DNA of 64,000 nucleotides, from positions 5,166,323 to 5,230,322 of the forward strand of contig JAJEKV010000060.1 in NCBI GenBank assembly GCA_021234155.1, read 5' to 3'. Origin of the DNA: Isoetes taiwanensis. Its lineage: Eukaryota; Streptophyta; Lycopodiopsida; Isoetales; Isoetaceae. The translations under genes were made by a program, and so were the position numbers. Shown one piece after another: positions 45,548-57,729 of this stretch. Numbering within the stretch: the first letter of the stretch is position 1; every line of letters starts with the position of its first letter. A model generated the notes under the pieces. It made no database searches. It saw only the letters and a program-made list of their open reading frames with translations, and was not told the DNA's origin.

Positions 45548-48500
45548 GTGCAACGCAACATATGGTATATGAGAAATCCTTGCTCAGAAATTACCATCCC
45601 TTGCGCGTTTTAAAATATGTTTATATGGGAGATGGCGATTCGTCAACAAATTCTTGGTATTGGTGATCTACCATTACGAGCTCATTCAGGAATTCATTCT
45701 TTGCATGGTGTTTTACATGTTCCTGCTTTACATCGTCATTTACTTTCTGTTTCTCGATTAACTGATGTTGGTATTCATCTTTACTTTGATGAGTTATTTT
45801 GCTACCTTTTGAAAGATGGCTTAATACTTGGTACTGGCATGCGCCATCACAATTTATATGAGTACCGAATTACGGATGATCTAATCTATGCTCTTTACCG
45901 CATCGACATCCTCGATGGAGATTTATGGCATGGACGCTTTTGTCATGCCTCTTTTCGATCTTGTTGGACATGAAGCGACATGGTGTCGTTAATGGCTTCT
46001 CGATGGATTCTCGGGCACTCTTGGCACCATGTGAGGCTTGTGTACTTGGTAAGCCTTGTCGGCGTTCTTTTTAATCATGTTGGACCTCGTGCATCTTCTA
46101 TTTTGGAGTTGGTCCATATGGACCTTTGTGGACCATTGCCACGGTCACTTGGTGGTGCCATATATTTTCTCTTAATCATTGATGATTACTCACGTTATTC
46201 TTTCATCTTTTCTCTCAAGAAGAAATCTGATGTTTTCTCAACGTTACGTAAGTGGAAGGCAATGGTGGAATTGCGGATGGATGTGCCCTAAAAAAGCATT
46301 AGCGGTGACAATGGTGGTGAATTTAAGAATCATGTATTTGACTCTTTTTGTACTAATGTTGGCATTCGAGAGAATTTCTGATTACCACATACACCACAAA
46401 GATAATGGAGTGGCGAACGTAAGAACGGGACCGTCTTGAATGCTATTAGGAGTATGTTGCTTCATTCTCGGGTTTAAATACACAATTTTGGGCTGAAGCA
46501 AATGAAAGTACAACCGTTTATGTTCAAAATTGTATATCTTCTTCATCATGTCATTTGGTTTCACACTTTTTGAGATATGGTCTTGCAAGAAGCCCACAAA
46601 GTAGCACATTTTAAAGTATTTGGATGTCAAGCCTATGCCTATATTCCTAAGGAGAAACGGAGTAAATTACAACCAGTTGCTCAAAAGGTTATCTTTTTAG
46701 GATATGCTGATACTGCACCAGCTTTATCGACTGTTTGATTTGGTTTCTAAGAAAATTGTTCTCTGCCGCTATAGAGATACTATTGTTAATGAAACTATTA
46801 TGGCCCAGTCTCCTTCGCCATCTGTTACTCACGATATTCTATATCAAATTTCCGAGAACACTATGATGACGATATTTTTGATGATTGTGCCATTGAAGAA
46901 GTCTCATTGTTGCCTGATATTTCGGGTTTACCTGATAGTGTTGGAGGCGAATATGAGGATATATCTGCTCAATTACATGACAATATTATTTCGATGGATG
47001 ATAATGTTCCTCAGCCACATGCAGAACCATCTATACAACCTCCTGAAGTTATGTCTCAGCAAGAGTTTCACACTTCTTGTGTTACTTTCGGCCGGCGTCC
47101 CCGGTTACTTTTCTTGCGACTATTATACTTTTGTCTCCATTCTTGAACTGTTACTATTCATGATGCTCTCAATTCGATGGCGGGAATATTGGAAACAAGT
47201 AATGGATCTTTGAATATCACTCTTTGATAAGCAAAGGCACATGGGATTTAGTTGCCCTTCCTTCTGGTCGCAAACCTATTAAAAGTAAGTGGGTTTTCCG
47301 TGTTAAAACTAAAGCAGATGGTACTTTTGACAGATTCAAAGCACGCTTGGTTGCGAAAGGGTTTTCTCAAATTGCTGGAATTGATTATCATGAGACATTC
47401 TCTGCGTGGTGTGCATGCTGCATCGTTTCCGGCTTTGTTAGCATTTGCAGTCGCCCATAATCTATATGTTCATCAAATGGATGTTAAAACGGCCTTCCTA
47501 AATGGCGATCTTACAGAGGATATTTATATGGAACAACCTGATGGCTACAAGATCACAGGTCCCACACCTATGGTTTGCAAGTTACGAAAAGCTTTATATG
47601 GTTTAAAACAAGCATCCGGTACGGTATACGAAAATGAATGCATTTTTGATTTTCGATGGTTATTTACCCACCCACCGCGAGACTTAAATCTCTATTACAA
47701 AAAATTTGGTCCTGCATTTATCTTTATTGCGCTATATGTTGATGATACTATTCTAGTATCCAACAGTCTTGATTTTCTAGCTCAGTGTAAGAATAATCTT
47801 GGCGCTGCATTTGACATGGTGGATCTTGGTTCTATCAAATCTTGTCTTGGACTTCAAATTGAGCGTCACGATAATTGCATACGATTGAGCCAACGAAAGT
47901 ATATCTCTGAGTTACTTGACAAATATGATATGAGTAATGCTAAACCTCGGTCCAACACCCTTTGGGAGTTAACGTCAAATTCTTTGAAACACATGTGTCC
48001 TCAAGCGTAAGCCGAAGGCGTCTTGACATGGCTCAATATCCATATGCAAATCTTATCAGTGCTTTAATGTACTTAGCCCATGCCACCAGGCCAGATATCA
48101 GTTATGTTGTCAACACATTAGGACAATTTATGTCTAATCCAGGATGCCAACATTGGAATGCAGCCAAAAGAGTTCTTCGTTATCTAAAAGGCACTATCGC
48201 TCATGCTTTGGTTTACGCTCGTCAAGATATTGGTCCACAATTGGTTGGTTATACTGACGCTGATTGGGGAGGTTGTCCTGATACTTCTCGCTCTACAAGT
48301 GGAGCATGTTTCTTTATGGATAATTCTTTAATCTCTTGGTATAGCAAGAAACAACATTGTGTTGCTGTGTCCACCACTGAAGCAGAATATGTTGCCGCTA
48401 GTATGGCAAGCAGAGAGTTGGTCTGGTTGCGACGTCTACTTCAATCTTTTCAACAAGTAATCATCGGTCCAGCACTTTTACATTGTGACAATCAGAGTGC

Positions 48501-48777
48501 CATATCTTTAACTAAGGATGAGGTATTTCATTCAAAGTCCAAGCATATTGATATTCATTACCATTACATTAAACTGGAAGTCAAGAAAAAGACAATTATG
48601 CTACAGTATTGTCCTATAGATAACATGATTGCGGATATCTTTACCAAAGCTTTATCTATATTTTACCACTCAGTTGCAGATCCTCCCTTCGTCTTCTACT
48701 TGATAGATACTTTTTTGAAGGGTGCCACGATTTTTCCTTTTGCTTCCCGCAAAAGGTTTTTTAACCCGGGCACATGA
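45548..48777 (+). pseudogene. Copia 2 Pol (protease, integrase, RT, RNase H)
   Basis: Domain order fits Ty1/Copia. Protease remainder to about 45690. GAG-pre-integrase and HHCC finger (WHGRFCH, CEACVLGK) to 46060. Integrase core (HMDLCGP, IIDDYSRY) at 46080-46440. Reverse transcriptase 47224-47930 (KTKADGTFDRFKARLVAKGF, MDVKTAFLNGDL, ALYVDDTILVS). RNase H 48010-48660 (YTDADWGG, TTEAEYVA, HCDNQSA). Frameshifts and stops are frequent, for example near 45895, 45965, 46290 and 47400, so no full polyprotein can be made. Apart from single bases it is close to Copia 1. Confidence 0.9.
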
Positions 48778-48873
48778 CCAAGGCTGCAAGGGGGGATGCA
48801 TGTGCATCCTTGGTCACCTTCTGAGTATTTGAATCACATATATTTTGGTTTCTTTCATTGAGAGACCAACATT

Positions 48874-48882
48874 GCAGGGGGG
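48874..48882 (+). promoter_or_regulatory. Polypurine tract of Copia 2
   Basis: GCAGGGGGG stands immediately before TGTTGG, the usual arrangement of plus-strand primer and 3' LTR start. Confidence 0.85.
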
Positions 48883-49040
48883 TGTTGGAGATGCTACGTT
48901 GTCCTCCAATGCATGCAAGTGTGTCATTGTCTGTGTCGTGCATGTTCTCAATGCATGCGCATGCGTGTGCATGCATGCAACCCAATGTATATATATATAG
49001 TGTGATTCAATACAATTGATATTGTGTGTTGTTCTGGGAT
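48883..49040 (+). repeat. 3' long terminal repeat of Copia 2 (end truncated)
   Basis: Starts TGTTGGAGATGC and contains a GCATGC-rich part and a short TA run. Its last 40 bases match the LTR fragment of Copia 1 (to CTGGGAT), after which Copia 1 continues to CTTTATA but this copy does not. A full LTR would be near 200 bp. Confidence 0.8.
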
Positions 49041-49144
49041 TGAGGAACATTGAAATAGCCAAGAAATGAACAATTGAAGTAAAACTTTGTTTATATTAAA
49101 AAGTCAAGAGAGGTTACATCATATACACAATAATACTATTTCTA

Positions 49145-49600
49145 GGCTTTAGTTCTATGTTTTTTCATCATATTAATACAAATTTGACTCTCAGTGTTAA
49201 ACATATTCAGCATTTTGTTGCTTTCGACATAACTTTGCACATTCCCTGCCTTCAGCAACCCCTGAAGCCAAACCTTTAGATCATTCATGAGGAAATTGCC
49301 ATCTACTATGTCCGGGCTCCAGCTGTTTGGACAGATCATGGTGTTTGGCTCATTGAGGTACCCTTTGTATCTGCTGTCATCAATGAGAAGCACGTTCTCT
49401 CTTTGTGAAACCCGGAAATTGGTCAGAGACCTTTTTGAGGTGCTTCAAAAAATTGGCTTTCCAACGTTAAATAAATTTGTGTTGGTACAATCGATCCTGA
49501 TTCCATATGAACTTGAATTTGTCCTTGTGTTTCATCAATGCTCCCTTAACTATGATTCTCAAGTTTTGAGCCTGCAGGCTGGACCAAAGTGCTATATGAA
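49145..49600 (-). pseudogene. FCP1/NLI-interacting-factor-like phosphatase fragment
   Basis: Minus-strand pieces read KDKFKFIWNQD, then NTNLFNVGKPIFLKHLKKV, then NVLLIDDSRYKGYLNEPN and DGNFLMNDLKVWLQGLLKAGNVQSYVE. This is the HAD-type FCP1 homology domain, whose LLIDDSxxK block carries late catalytic aspartates. The N-terminal DLDxT motif is not found. Frame changes near 49495 and 49402 break the frame. FCP1-like enzymes dephosphorylate the RNA polymerase II tail or related targets. This copy is a fragment next to the Copia LTR. Confidence 0.65.
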
Positions 49601-50610
49601 AATTCTGACTGCACCAATCTATGAACTCGCCCACCTGGTCTAGTTACTATCCACTTGGTTCTGTTAAGTGTGATCAACTTAACACCAACTTCTTTGGCGG
49701 TGGGTAGTAAATCGACTCTTGTCATAGCTTCTACCCTTAACTCCATTGTAGTAAAAACAAAGCGGATTGGGCTTAACCTTGTAGTCTTCGCATGGGCCGA
49801 GTTGGTGCGAGGGCTGGAAACTTCGCTTCAAAGATTTCTTGGTGCGGGGTTGGAAACTTCGCTTCAAAGATCTCTTCGCAAGGGGGCTGGAAACTTCTCG
49901 GCTTCAGAATGTCTTGGAGGTGTCCTTTGCTTGGAATTACGCTCTTGCTTTTTCTCTCGGAGACACTTCCGGCTACAAAAATTTAATGATTCGGTAACTA
50001 TATGGGTCAAATTAAAAAGAAGACAGGCACAAAAGGTTGGAAGTTACCTTGTGACTTACATTCACCGAACGATTTGTTGATTATAATCTCGATGCATTTG
50101 TTGATTTGGCGGATTGGTGTGGAGCATGACTTAATGCATCCTGCCGATCCGGCGGATTGTTGTCCGCTTGGAGCACCCATCGGAGCTTGACTTGATGCAC
50201 CCTACTGATTTGTTGACATCTACCGATTTGTCCGAGTTCCCGTGAACCCGATGCATCTTCTCGATTTGCCCGAAGTTTCTATCCGTGTCTAATGCTTTTC
50301 GAAGGGGTGTGAGTGTCTTGTCCCCTACCCGATCACATTGTACCTCTATATCTACAAAGTAGGGATGAAGAAGTAAGCTACATATCCCAATTGCATCAAA
50401 CAAGACTTGGTTACCTTTGAGGGTAGACAATAATTCCCTTTTTGGTGTGCTATATGGACTCACAAAGTCATTGCCACCAAGTATGAACAACTAGACTGAA
50501 TTAGTAAAGCGGCACCATGCTCGCAAACCCGGAATTGAATCACAATTGATTGTAACTATGCTTTGGTTTTTTTAACTAAGCTCCAGACTTTTTTACTCTC
50601 TTTACGATGT
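49601..50610. other. No gene seen
   Basis: A 119-codon minus-strand frame (50131-50490, MFILGGNDFVSPYSTPKREL...) has no recognised domain. A CTTCGCTTCAAAGAT motif repeats at 49818-49878. Otherwise featureless. Confidence 0.4.
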
Positions 50611-50611
50611 T

Positions 50612-50692
50612 CCTGTTTTTATATATCTAAAGTGTCCCCTAAAATGAGCGAGCGATCTCATCCCAGGGGGCACTTTAGATACAAAAAACAGG
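50612..50692 (+). repeat. Hairpin repeat 1
   Basis: CCTGTTTTTATATATCTAAAGTG pairs with CACTTTAGATACAAAAAACAGG across a loop holding AAAATGAGCGAGCGATCTCATCCC. It is one of two related hairpins. Confidence 0.8.
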
Positions 50693-50791
50693 AGAAGCAA
50701 AAGAGACTAAGCCAGCCACGATGGAAGAGACTAAGCCAGGATGAAAGATTGCTATCTTGTTTTATGTCGGGCTTACTCCCTTTTCGAGTTT

Positions 50792-50871
50792 CCTGCTTGA
50801 TGTATCTAATTAGCCACCTAAAATGAGTGAGCGACCTCATCCTAGGGGGCAAATTAGATACATCAAACAGG
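50792..50871 (+). repeat. Hairpin repeat 2
   Basis: CCTGCTTGATGTATCTAATT pairs with AATTAGATACATCAAACAGG. The loop AAATGAGTGAGCGACCTCATCC is shared with hairpin 1. Downstream GAGACTAAGCCAGG-TGAAAGATT is also shared, so the whole unit of about 180 bp is duplicated. Confidence 0.8.
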
Positions 50872-50879
50872 ACAAACGA

Positions 50880-51790
50880 AAGAGACTAAGCCAGGGTGAA
50901 AGATTAGGAAGTCCATTAATCCTAATTGGCATCTGTCCCTTACATCAGGCCCTTAGCATGTAAACTAAGCTACCTATAAGTGCTCACACCTGTAAGTGCC
51001 TCAGTAGCTTGAAGTTGCTTTTGATCCTCCCTACTCACACCTAAGGCTTGTACCCATGCTGTAGAAAATTCATGACAGCAATTCTCAATGCAACAGTGGT
51101 TACAAATCCTGCAAAGTGAACGCAAATTTGTCAATGAGAATACAATTATACTAAACACTTCAGGAATTTTGTTATGAAGTACCTCAAGAGGCTGAGCAGA
51201 CATGGAAGATGGTATTGGTGACCGTGATTCAAGAATCAAAGTTGGTAGTGGTTTCCACATCCACTGGAGGATCTTGCCACGAATGGACAACCACTACCAT
51301 AATCTTCAAACCTTATCAAGGTCCGAAGTAGTGGATCCAAGACAAATAAAGGAAGACCGTCCTTGCAAGACAAAAAACCTCTCTAACCTTGGTTCCAAAG
51401 ACTTTCAATCTTTGTTGTGTATGCCTTCGACACAGGCGGCAGATTAAGCTCCTCGATTTTTGTCCGCTCAAGTTACGTAATAGTTCCTTCATTTCGACCC
51501 TGCGTATCTTGGCATATAGCCCGAATATCGTGCTGCGACTTGGTTTATCCTTAATCATTTCTTCCCATTTTTTAAATCTTTATTCATCTTCTCATCTGGA
51601 ACTCAAGTTGCTTTGAACCTTCATTTGTAGCACCGCAGCTTTGATCACAAGTTTGCAACCTTGCCTTACACTTTGAATCACTTCTGATCTTGTAGAGTTG
51701 ATCCATTCTTCCAGTGTCCTGTTGAATTCAACTGGAAAGTAATCCAAGGTTAGTACCAAATGACACAACAGGCACCACTTTACACACCAC
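50880..51790. other. No gene seen
   Basis: Short frames on both strands at 50970-51616 without domain or splice support. Confidence 0.45.
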
Positions 51791-51794
51791 AAAT

Positions 51795-52330
51795 TCTATC
51801 ATGACAAACTTTGCACCACAAATGGCGTCATATTCACCATATGTGGTGTGGCATGTGGCACCTTACAATGCACCCAAGGCACCACATATGGCAATCCATT
51901 ACTTCGCACCACAAATGGCGTCAAAGACACCACATGTGGTGCAAAATGTGGATCCATAGTGGTGCCACATTAGACACCACATGTGGCACCACAATGCATG
52001 TAAGGCACCACATCCCGGCGAGGGGCATCCACTACCCCATATGTGGCGAGATAGCGTGGTGCAATATTTAGCGCAGCAGTTGGCACCACATATGGCAGAC
52101 AATCCACCATTCACAAGTATCACCATATCTAACATCACATATGACACTAAGTATAGAAACATATGGAAGCCAATTCACTATTCAGATAAGGTACCACGTT
52201 TGGTACTATATGTGACACTACATATGCTACAAACTACATTATTAACATATAATTGGCACCATATGACCTGTCCCAGAACACATTTGGAGCTACATACTCA
52301 TTTGGAACTGAAATTATCCACCACAACTCG
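51795..52330 (+). repeat. CACCACATATGG-rich degenerate array
   Basis: GGCACCACATATGGC, CACCACATGTGGTG and CACCACAAATGGCGTC recur about 15 times at irregular spacing. Many units are self-complementary around CATATG or CATGTG, so the single strand could form small hairpins. Coding frames here are repeat-derived. Confidence 0.75.
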
Positions 52331-53071
52331 AAACTAGCAAAGACAAATTTCCTACACATAACTTACAACACACCCAAATGAAGAAGTAAGTGGTGTACCG
52401 ATTGTTCAAGCTTGCTAGACCTTGTTGGAAAATAACAGCCCAATATTAAATTGCATCATATGGTGGTTCGTAAAGAAGAGGGTTGAAAAGTACCTATTTT
52501 TTCAGTGATTTTCCCCAGAGATTCTTCTTACGACTTGAGGAGGCTTGAATTGTGGCCTAGTCATTTCAAGAGAGGAAGCATCATCTGTGGCATGTTGCTC
52601 GCTTCCTCACTATTTGAAATGCTTGCATGCTTCCTCTACGTTGGGACGAGAGGCTTGTGACCCTTTTTCTCTTAACGTTTGCGGAAACTCAACCGGTTTA
52701 TTTCTTTTCCTTTTGTGTGAAGGTAATACGCAACACCATAGTCCGTGAGGCCATGCCTCCTCGTGCACACTTTTGCTGTGATTTTTTGTAAAGGCACATA
52801 TATTCATTATACCTCTCCTTGCTCGGATTCTTCAACCCGCATGATGAAACAAAACAATATTCTAAACAACAGAGAATCATGGGCATCCCCGAATCTAGAA
52901 TGCAACCCACCTGTAAGTGGATTTTCTTAATACTTTCGGTCCCCAAACAGACTCGATTTCTTCTTGTGTGGCGTAATGCTTTTCTTGCCTGTACATTTCC
53001 TTGTAGGTGTATCCCATGGCATTCAAGTCTGGTATGATCAGAGCCATTTCGTGATCGATCTTCTTGCCAGA
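52331..53071. other. No gene seen
   Basis: Short, overlapping, unsupported frames on both strands. Confidence 0.45.
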
Positions 53072-53197
53072 AATCAGAAATGGTCTTGCCGGATTAAGGG
53101 AGCGTGACCAGAGTTTTTGAGGGAAAATGAAAATTCAGAATCAGAAATGGTCTTGCCGGATTAAGGGAGCGTGATCAGAGTTTTTGAGGGAAAATGA
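53072..53197 (+). repeat. Tandem duplication, period 67 bp
   Basis: AATCAGAAATGGTCTTGCCGG...TTTTTGAGGGAAAATGA occurs at 53072 and 53139. A single T/C difference is visible over the shared part. The following 450 bases contain no supported gene. Confidence 0.95.
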
Positions 53198-53642
53198 TCG
53201 TGTACATTGCTGAATAAGACTGAATAAGACTGAAAGGACAAAATTTTGAATAAGTAAACATGTGTATATTTGAAAAAATAACTGCCTCTCCCACTACAAA
53301 TTCGGTAGTTCCCACCACACTTAGCACCCAAAAATGTGGTGCTAAAATGCACATTTTTGTTCCACTACAACATGCTTTCACCCATATCCAACTCCGGTAT
53401 ATCCTTGTAGCCACAACCTCACGGCAAGAAGGAGGCAGATTGGAAAGAAAAAATAGCAAATATGAAGAAGAAAGAGAGGTAGAAAGGATACATAAGAAAG
53501 AGGGGCAAAAAGAAGCACTCGCTTCTTTGATGCTGTATGCGCTCCTCTACCACCGTTTGAGGCAAAGCCACTTTGCCAAAAACCTGCGCCATAGCCACGT
53601 TTGCCCATCGCTTCTCGAGCCCTGTTTCCCCGTCGCTTCCAG

Positions 53643-53770
53643 ATAAAACGAAAAAAAAGAAAAATAGAAAGAGAGAAAGAAAGGACGCGAAAAGAGGGGG
53701 AAAATAGAAAGGGAAGGGAAGGCGAAAGAGAGAAAGAAGGGAGGGAAAAAAAATAAGAGAAGCGGGACTT
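53643..53770 (+). repeat. Near-pure purine tract (about 125 bp)
   Basis: Almost only A and G, with GAAAGAGAGAAAGAAAGG-like units and rare interruptions (TAG, GCG). The minus-strand frame 53419-53913 is a pyrimidine-tract translation and not credible as a gene. Confidence 0.85.
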
Positions 53771-56464
53771 TTTAAAATGCGTGAAACGCAGCGAAAAAAG
53801 CGGCGTAGACGGGAAAAACGCGAGCGTGAGAAATTTCCAAAAATAATGACATATTCTAAAATTAATTGAACGATGGTTTCACTACCAGCCTGATTCGTTG
53901 ACTCCCGCTGCATTGCAAATTGTGGGAATGGAGAAATTTGCTACGCATCTTCCATTTGCTATCGGGGTTGGTGTAGAATCTCCTCAACCTGCTGCTGAGT
54001 TTGATTCTTTGCAACCTGCTGCTTGGAAGGGACTTTTAACACTTCACGTTCTCCAAGCCAAGAACCAATTCCGGAACAACAATAGGCCTTTCAACATTCT
54101 ATGTTGTTGCATTCACTAAAAAACAAGGAAGAATGATAAGAAATAAAATAAACTAGAAACGTGTGCCCGGTGATGCCGGGCAATATCCAAGGGTGTCTGT
54201 AATGGGCTGCGAGTCATACATAAGACAAAATGTTGAATTAGATTCAGAGCTATATTATCATACAAATGAATAGTGTAGTTCAAGCTATCCATGTTATTAA
54301 TTGAATGAGGAGCATATGGAGTGCCATCATAATTCAAGTAGTTAACTTTAAAGTCTCTCTAATTTGCAAGTGCAAGTACAATTTATGCATGAGATTCTTA
54401 GGTTTTCCTTCTCTTATATGTCACAAACATACCGAATTGGAAGTTAAGATTTCTTGCGATACTGTAGTTAATTAATTTGCATAGACATAAGTAGCATTAT
54501 GGTTTCCAAATGGGCCGTCTCTACTTGCCCTACTCGACCAACCAAACAATAACAAAACAACTTGGATATATGATAAAAGAACTGAATAGCACTTGATATC
54601 TTAGCATCACTTCTCTCGTCCCTATCTTCCATCACATGGGAGGAAATTAAACCCCAAAAGAAAAATGCATCCACCAACTATATGCTCCAAAAGGCTAATA
54701 CACATGTATTAAGTGTCCTTTGATGTTAATTACACATTACCCTCCTCCCATTCTCCATTGTTCCCTTGACTTTACCTACTTTCCAATTGGAAACAGTAAA
54801 GAATGTCAAACAAAAGCGATGTAAAGTAATCTTATTGCAAAAGCTTTTTCCAAAATGTGACCACACCTGGCAATCCAAAGTACAAATTATTTTTGCTTCT
54901 TTGATGTTTCTTGCTTGATACTTAAAACAAAATCTTTTTTAGGGTCTGTGCTTTTTGAATGCTATTCAGTGGTATCAGACCGATTCTAGATGTTGTGTAG
55001 ATTTGTGTTACATTGGATTGCATGTTCAACAAAACTACTTTTATTGTTACACCTTAGAATTATCCTATTTCAAACTATCAAGAAAGCGTAACCTGCATTT
55101 GTGATCATTTGATTGCCCCAACAAAGCCCTAGACATGTACTAACATCTTAAAATAAATGGGCTACATACTCATATCAATAGAACAATGAAATGAAAATAC
55201 CTAATATGAACTTATGGGCAAGAAGAAGAAGAGGTAAAGAGTAGTTTCATAGCAGAAGCCAAAGAAGAACAAAACTCAAAAGTCTCTGGTTACCAAGTTG
55301 CAAACAGTAACCACATTCTCTGCATGTGCATTACAATAGAGATAGGCACTTAGAGAAGTACAAATGGGGCTTAATTGTGTCTACTCCTAAAGCCAAATTA
55401 CCCGCCAGCAGAAAATATGACATGAAATTAGAGTCTAGAGAATAGCCAATAGGTAAGATGCCAAAGTCGACGATTGCTATAGTAGCATCGCGCATAGCTA
55501 GTAAAGTTACTAAGGGATCACTACGTGCTCAAATATGTAGTAATAAGAGCAGCACTCACACTTTCTATTCCAGACAATCAACAACGTAAAAGACTCATTA
55601 CCAACAGCAAAGCAAGGACTAAGTAGTTGTGCCAAGTCTGCTCAAGCATTAATGCTAAGTAAGAAAAGTGATTTTCTAGAAGTAATAAGCGCTAATGCTA
55701 ATATATAAAAGCAATGCACAGCAGTAGAGTGAAGGTCCGTATGTATTAAAACCACATGCACCTCCCGCTGCAAAATGCTCTGCAAATGGAAGATGTTGAG
55801 AAGATTCCTAAAAACTGCATATATGAACTATTTTATGTTCTAAACAATTAGCTTCAACCAAAACGAATACTACATGACTATATTACATGAAAGAGTTATT
55901 GCTACTCCTCTCAGCACCTCAGCAGCAAGAGTACATAATCTCATTTTACTCTTCTTCAACCATTATCGCGCCTGCGATATTATTGACTCTAGTTTGAAGC
56001 ATGGGCCCGCATATGCAATATTCCTAATGCGCCAATGCATACAATTTTTGGGGTATTGATACATTTGGCACCAAATGGATACAAATGCTTAACGTCTACG
56101 GATTTAGAGCTGGCATACAAAAGGACATAATGATAATGAAAAATCTAGTAGCGAACAAACATAGAATCCCTTTTTAGCATCTTAAGTACAGCCTGTACAT
56201 ACAATATTAGAATGGCATCAGAGAGTGTAAGTAAACCAAAAAGCGATGCACAACAGTAAAGTGATCAATCATGCCTGCAAGATTCCACATTTTAGTTAGA
56301 AATAAAGGCTGTCAGTGCTCCAAACAAAGGAATAAATTAATTGCAGCATTGCGATAGCATTCAACTGACCTGATTGTCTGTCCATATCTATAAAAAATGT
56401 TGGCCTGCATAGCAAGCACGCCAAGTTGAGTGGCTTTCTCCTGTAGCATTAGCATTATCTTATT
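53771..56464. other. No gene seen
   Basis: AT-rich, stop-dense sequence. The frames at 53898-54119, 54468-54677 and 55874-56059 have no recognisable content. Confidence 0.5.
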
Positions 56465-56603
56465 TTATTCTTGGTAGCCTTTTAATATTTGGGATGGGGC
56501 CTAGTCCCCAGGTTTTAGATGGGCTGTTGCCCTTGCATGTGCCGTCCCATAACCCGTTGGGTTCCCATGGACGTAAAAATTCATCTTATCTTATCTTATC
56601 TTC
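56465..56603 (+). mobile_element. LINE 3' end relic with ATCTT tail
   Basis: CCCATGGACGTAAAAATTC followed by four ATCTT units parallels CTCCATGGACGTTAAAATATA plus CTTC units at the end of the LINE at 60075-61804. Only the last 120 bases of the 3' untranslated region are present, as expected for an extreme 5' truncation. Confidence 0.6.
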
Positions 56604-57580
56604 TAAGGTTTTGATTCAAACTTAGCCTATTAGTGGCCTGCGTACCTAATATGTAGCATAATAACAGGGGGTTTTCTTTGTGTTTTTGTACGCTTTTTAC
56701 AAAGGTTTTCCTAAGATTTCATGGCGTATTCGAATGGATGTACTAATGCGTACATCTAGAGTGCACCATTTCTTAGTCGTTGATTTAGCTTTTTTTTTTT
56801 CAATGGTCCGACATCTAAGGGCTCACAACAAAAGCCCTCTTTTTATTTTAGTTGCCATTTTCAGAGTTTTGCATGCAAGCATCGTACCATCATCATGTTT
56901 TAAGGTTATTTTAGGGTTAGGAAGAAAGAAGGCAACAATCGAAAGCAATATAATGCTGCAGGGTATCTATGAATTTGATTTCAGAAACGCAGTAGCTGCA
57001 AGCACAGATCGTTTGGAAAATTTCGAACTAGGTTTGCCGTAGAGGTTTAAGCTAGATGCTCAATTGCCTGTAAGCAAGCTCCTGAATCTCCAGATCGCAA
57101 AAATCACACCAAAATTTATTTCTATCTTCATGCTGATTGTTAAGCGGCATGGGATTATTGACAAAGTAGCGGACATCGCTTATTTTTTTATGAGCTCGAC
57201 GCAAAAACTCAGCAAGGGCACGGTGATGGGCAGTGGAGTATCGATGCCGCTTCCCTTGATCTTGGTTACGACGGCAAGCACAGCAGTACCGGAACTAGAG
57301 ACCTTGTTTATTATCGTCCACCATAGCTTTTCTTTTCTCTGCTACTGATGCAAGTGATAGCTTCTTTTGGCACATTTAGAAGCTTTGCAAAGGGAAACGC
57401 AAAATGTGTAGTGCATTTATGCTGGTGGACGCCCTTTATCTTTTGTAAACCATGGGCTCTGCAACTAGCAGAAGCTTCTGGATGGAGATAATCGCAGAGG
57501 CAGTGTATGGTATATCTATTATGCATTTTCTTTGGTTTTGCACATGTATCACATCCAAAAATTTCTTCTGATATATCTTA
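56604..57580. other. No gene seen
   Basis: Frames 56680-57042 and 57064-57348 are open for 94-120 codons on the plus strand but show no domain or splice evidence. Confidence 0.4.
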
Positions 57581-57729
57581 GGTCAAAATCAGGCTCACAT
57601 GCCGAATCTGAAAGAGGTATCTGGTCCCTGATGCAGAACCAACTGCTTTGCAGACCAAGAATCCCTGAGCTTGCCAATCTTCGCATGATTTACATTGCTT
57701 ATCCAAAAACATATCGTGATGATGTTAGG
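57581..57729 (+). other. Candidate isolated exon, unrecognised
   Basis: Bounded by TATATCTTAG and by GTTAG|GTGAAAG. The open frame reads SGSHAESERGIWSLMQNQ...PELANLRMIYIAYPKTYRDDV. Plausible composition and splice sites, but no partner exon or family was recognised. Confidence 0.25.

Larger units (their letters stand above)
44174..49040 (+). mobile_element. Copia retrotransposon 2, 5'-truncated
   Basis: Same family as Copia 1. It contains gag from the TGGAAGAGGAAGAT point on, the protease start with intron-like segment, integrase, reverse transcriptase, RNase H, polypurine tract and most of a 3' LTR. The 5' LTR, primer site and first gag codons are missing, replaced by the 230-bp repeat. It is a useful undisturbed reference for the insertion sites in Copia 1. 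Confidence 0.9.

Noticed and set aside
50131-50490. 119-codon minus-strand frame beginning MFILGGNDFVSPY
   Set aside because: A faint resemblance to nuclease-like GxDxxS segments was considered, but nothing else in the frame supports it.
53419-53913. 164-codon minus-strand frame rich in Phe, Leu and Ser
   Set aside because: Reading of the purine tract on its pyrimidine strand; no domain and composition explained by the repeat.
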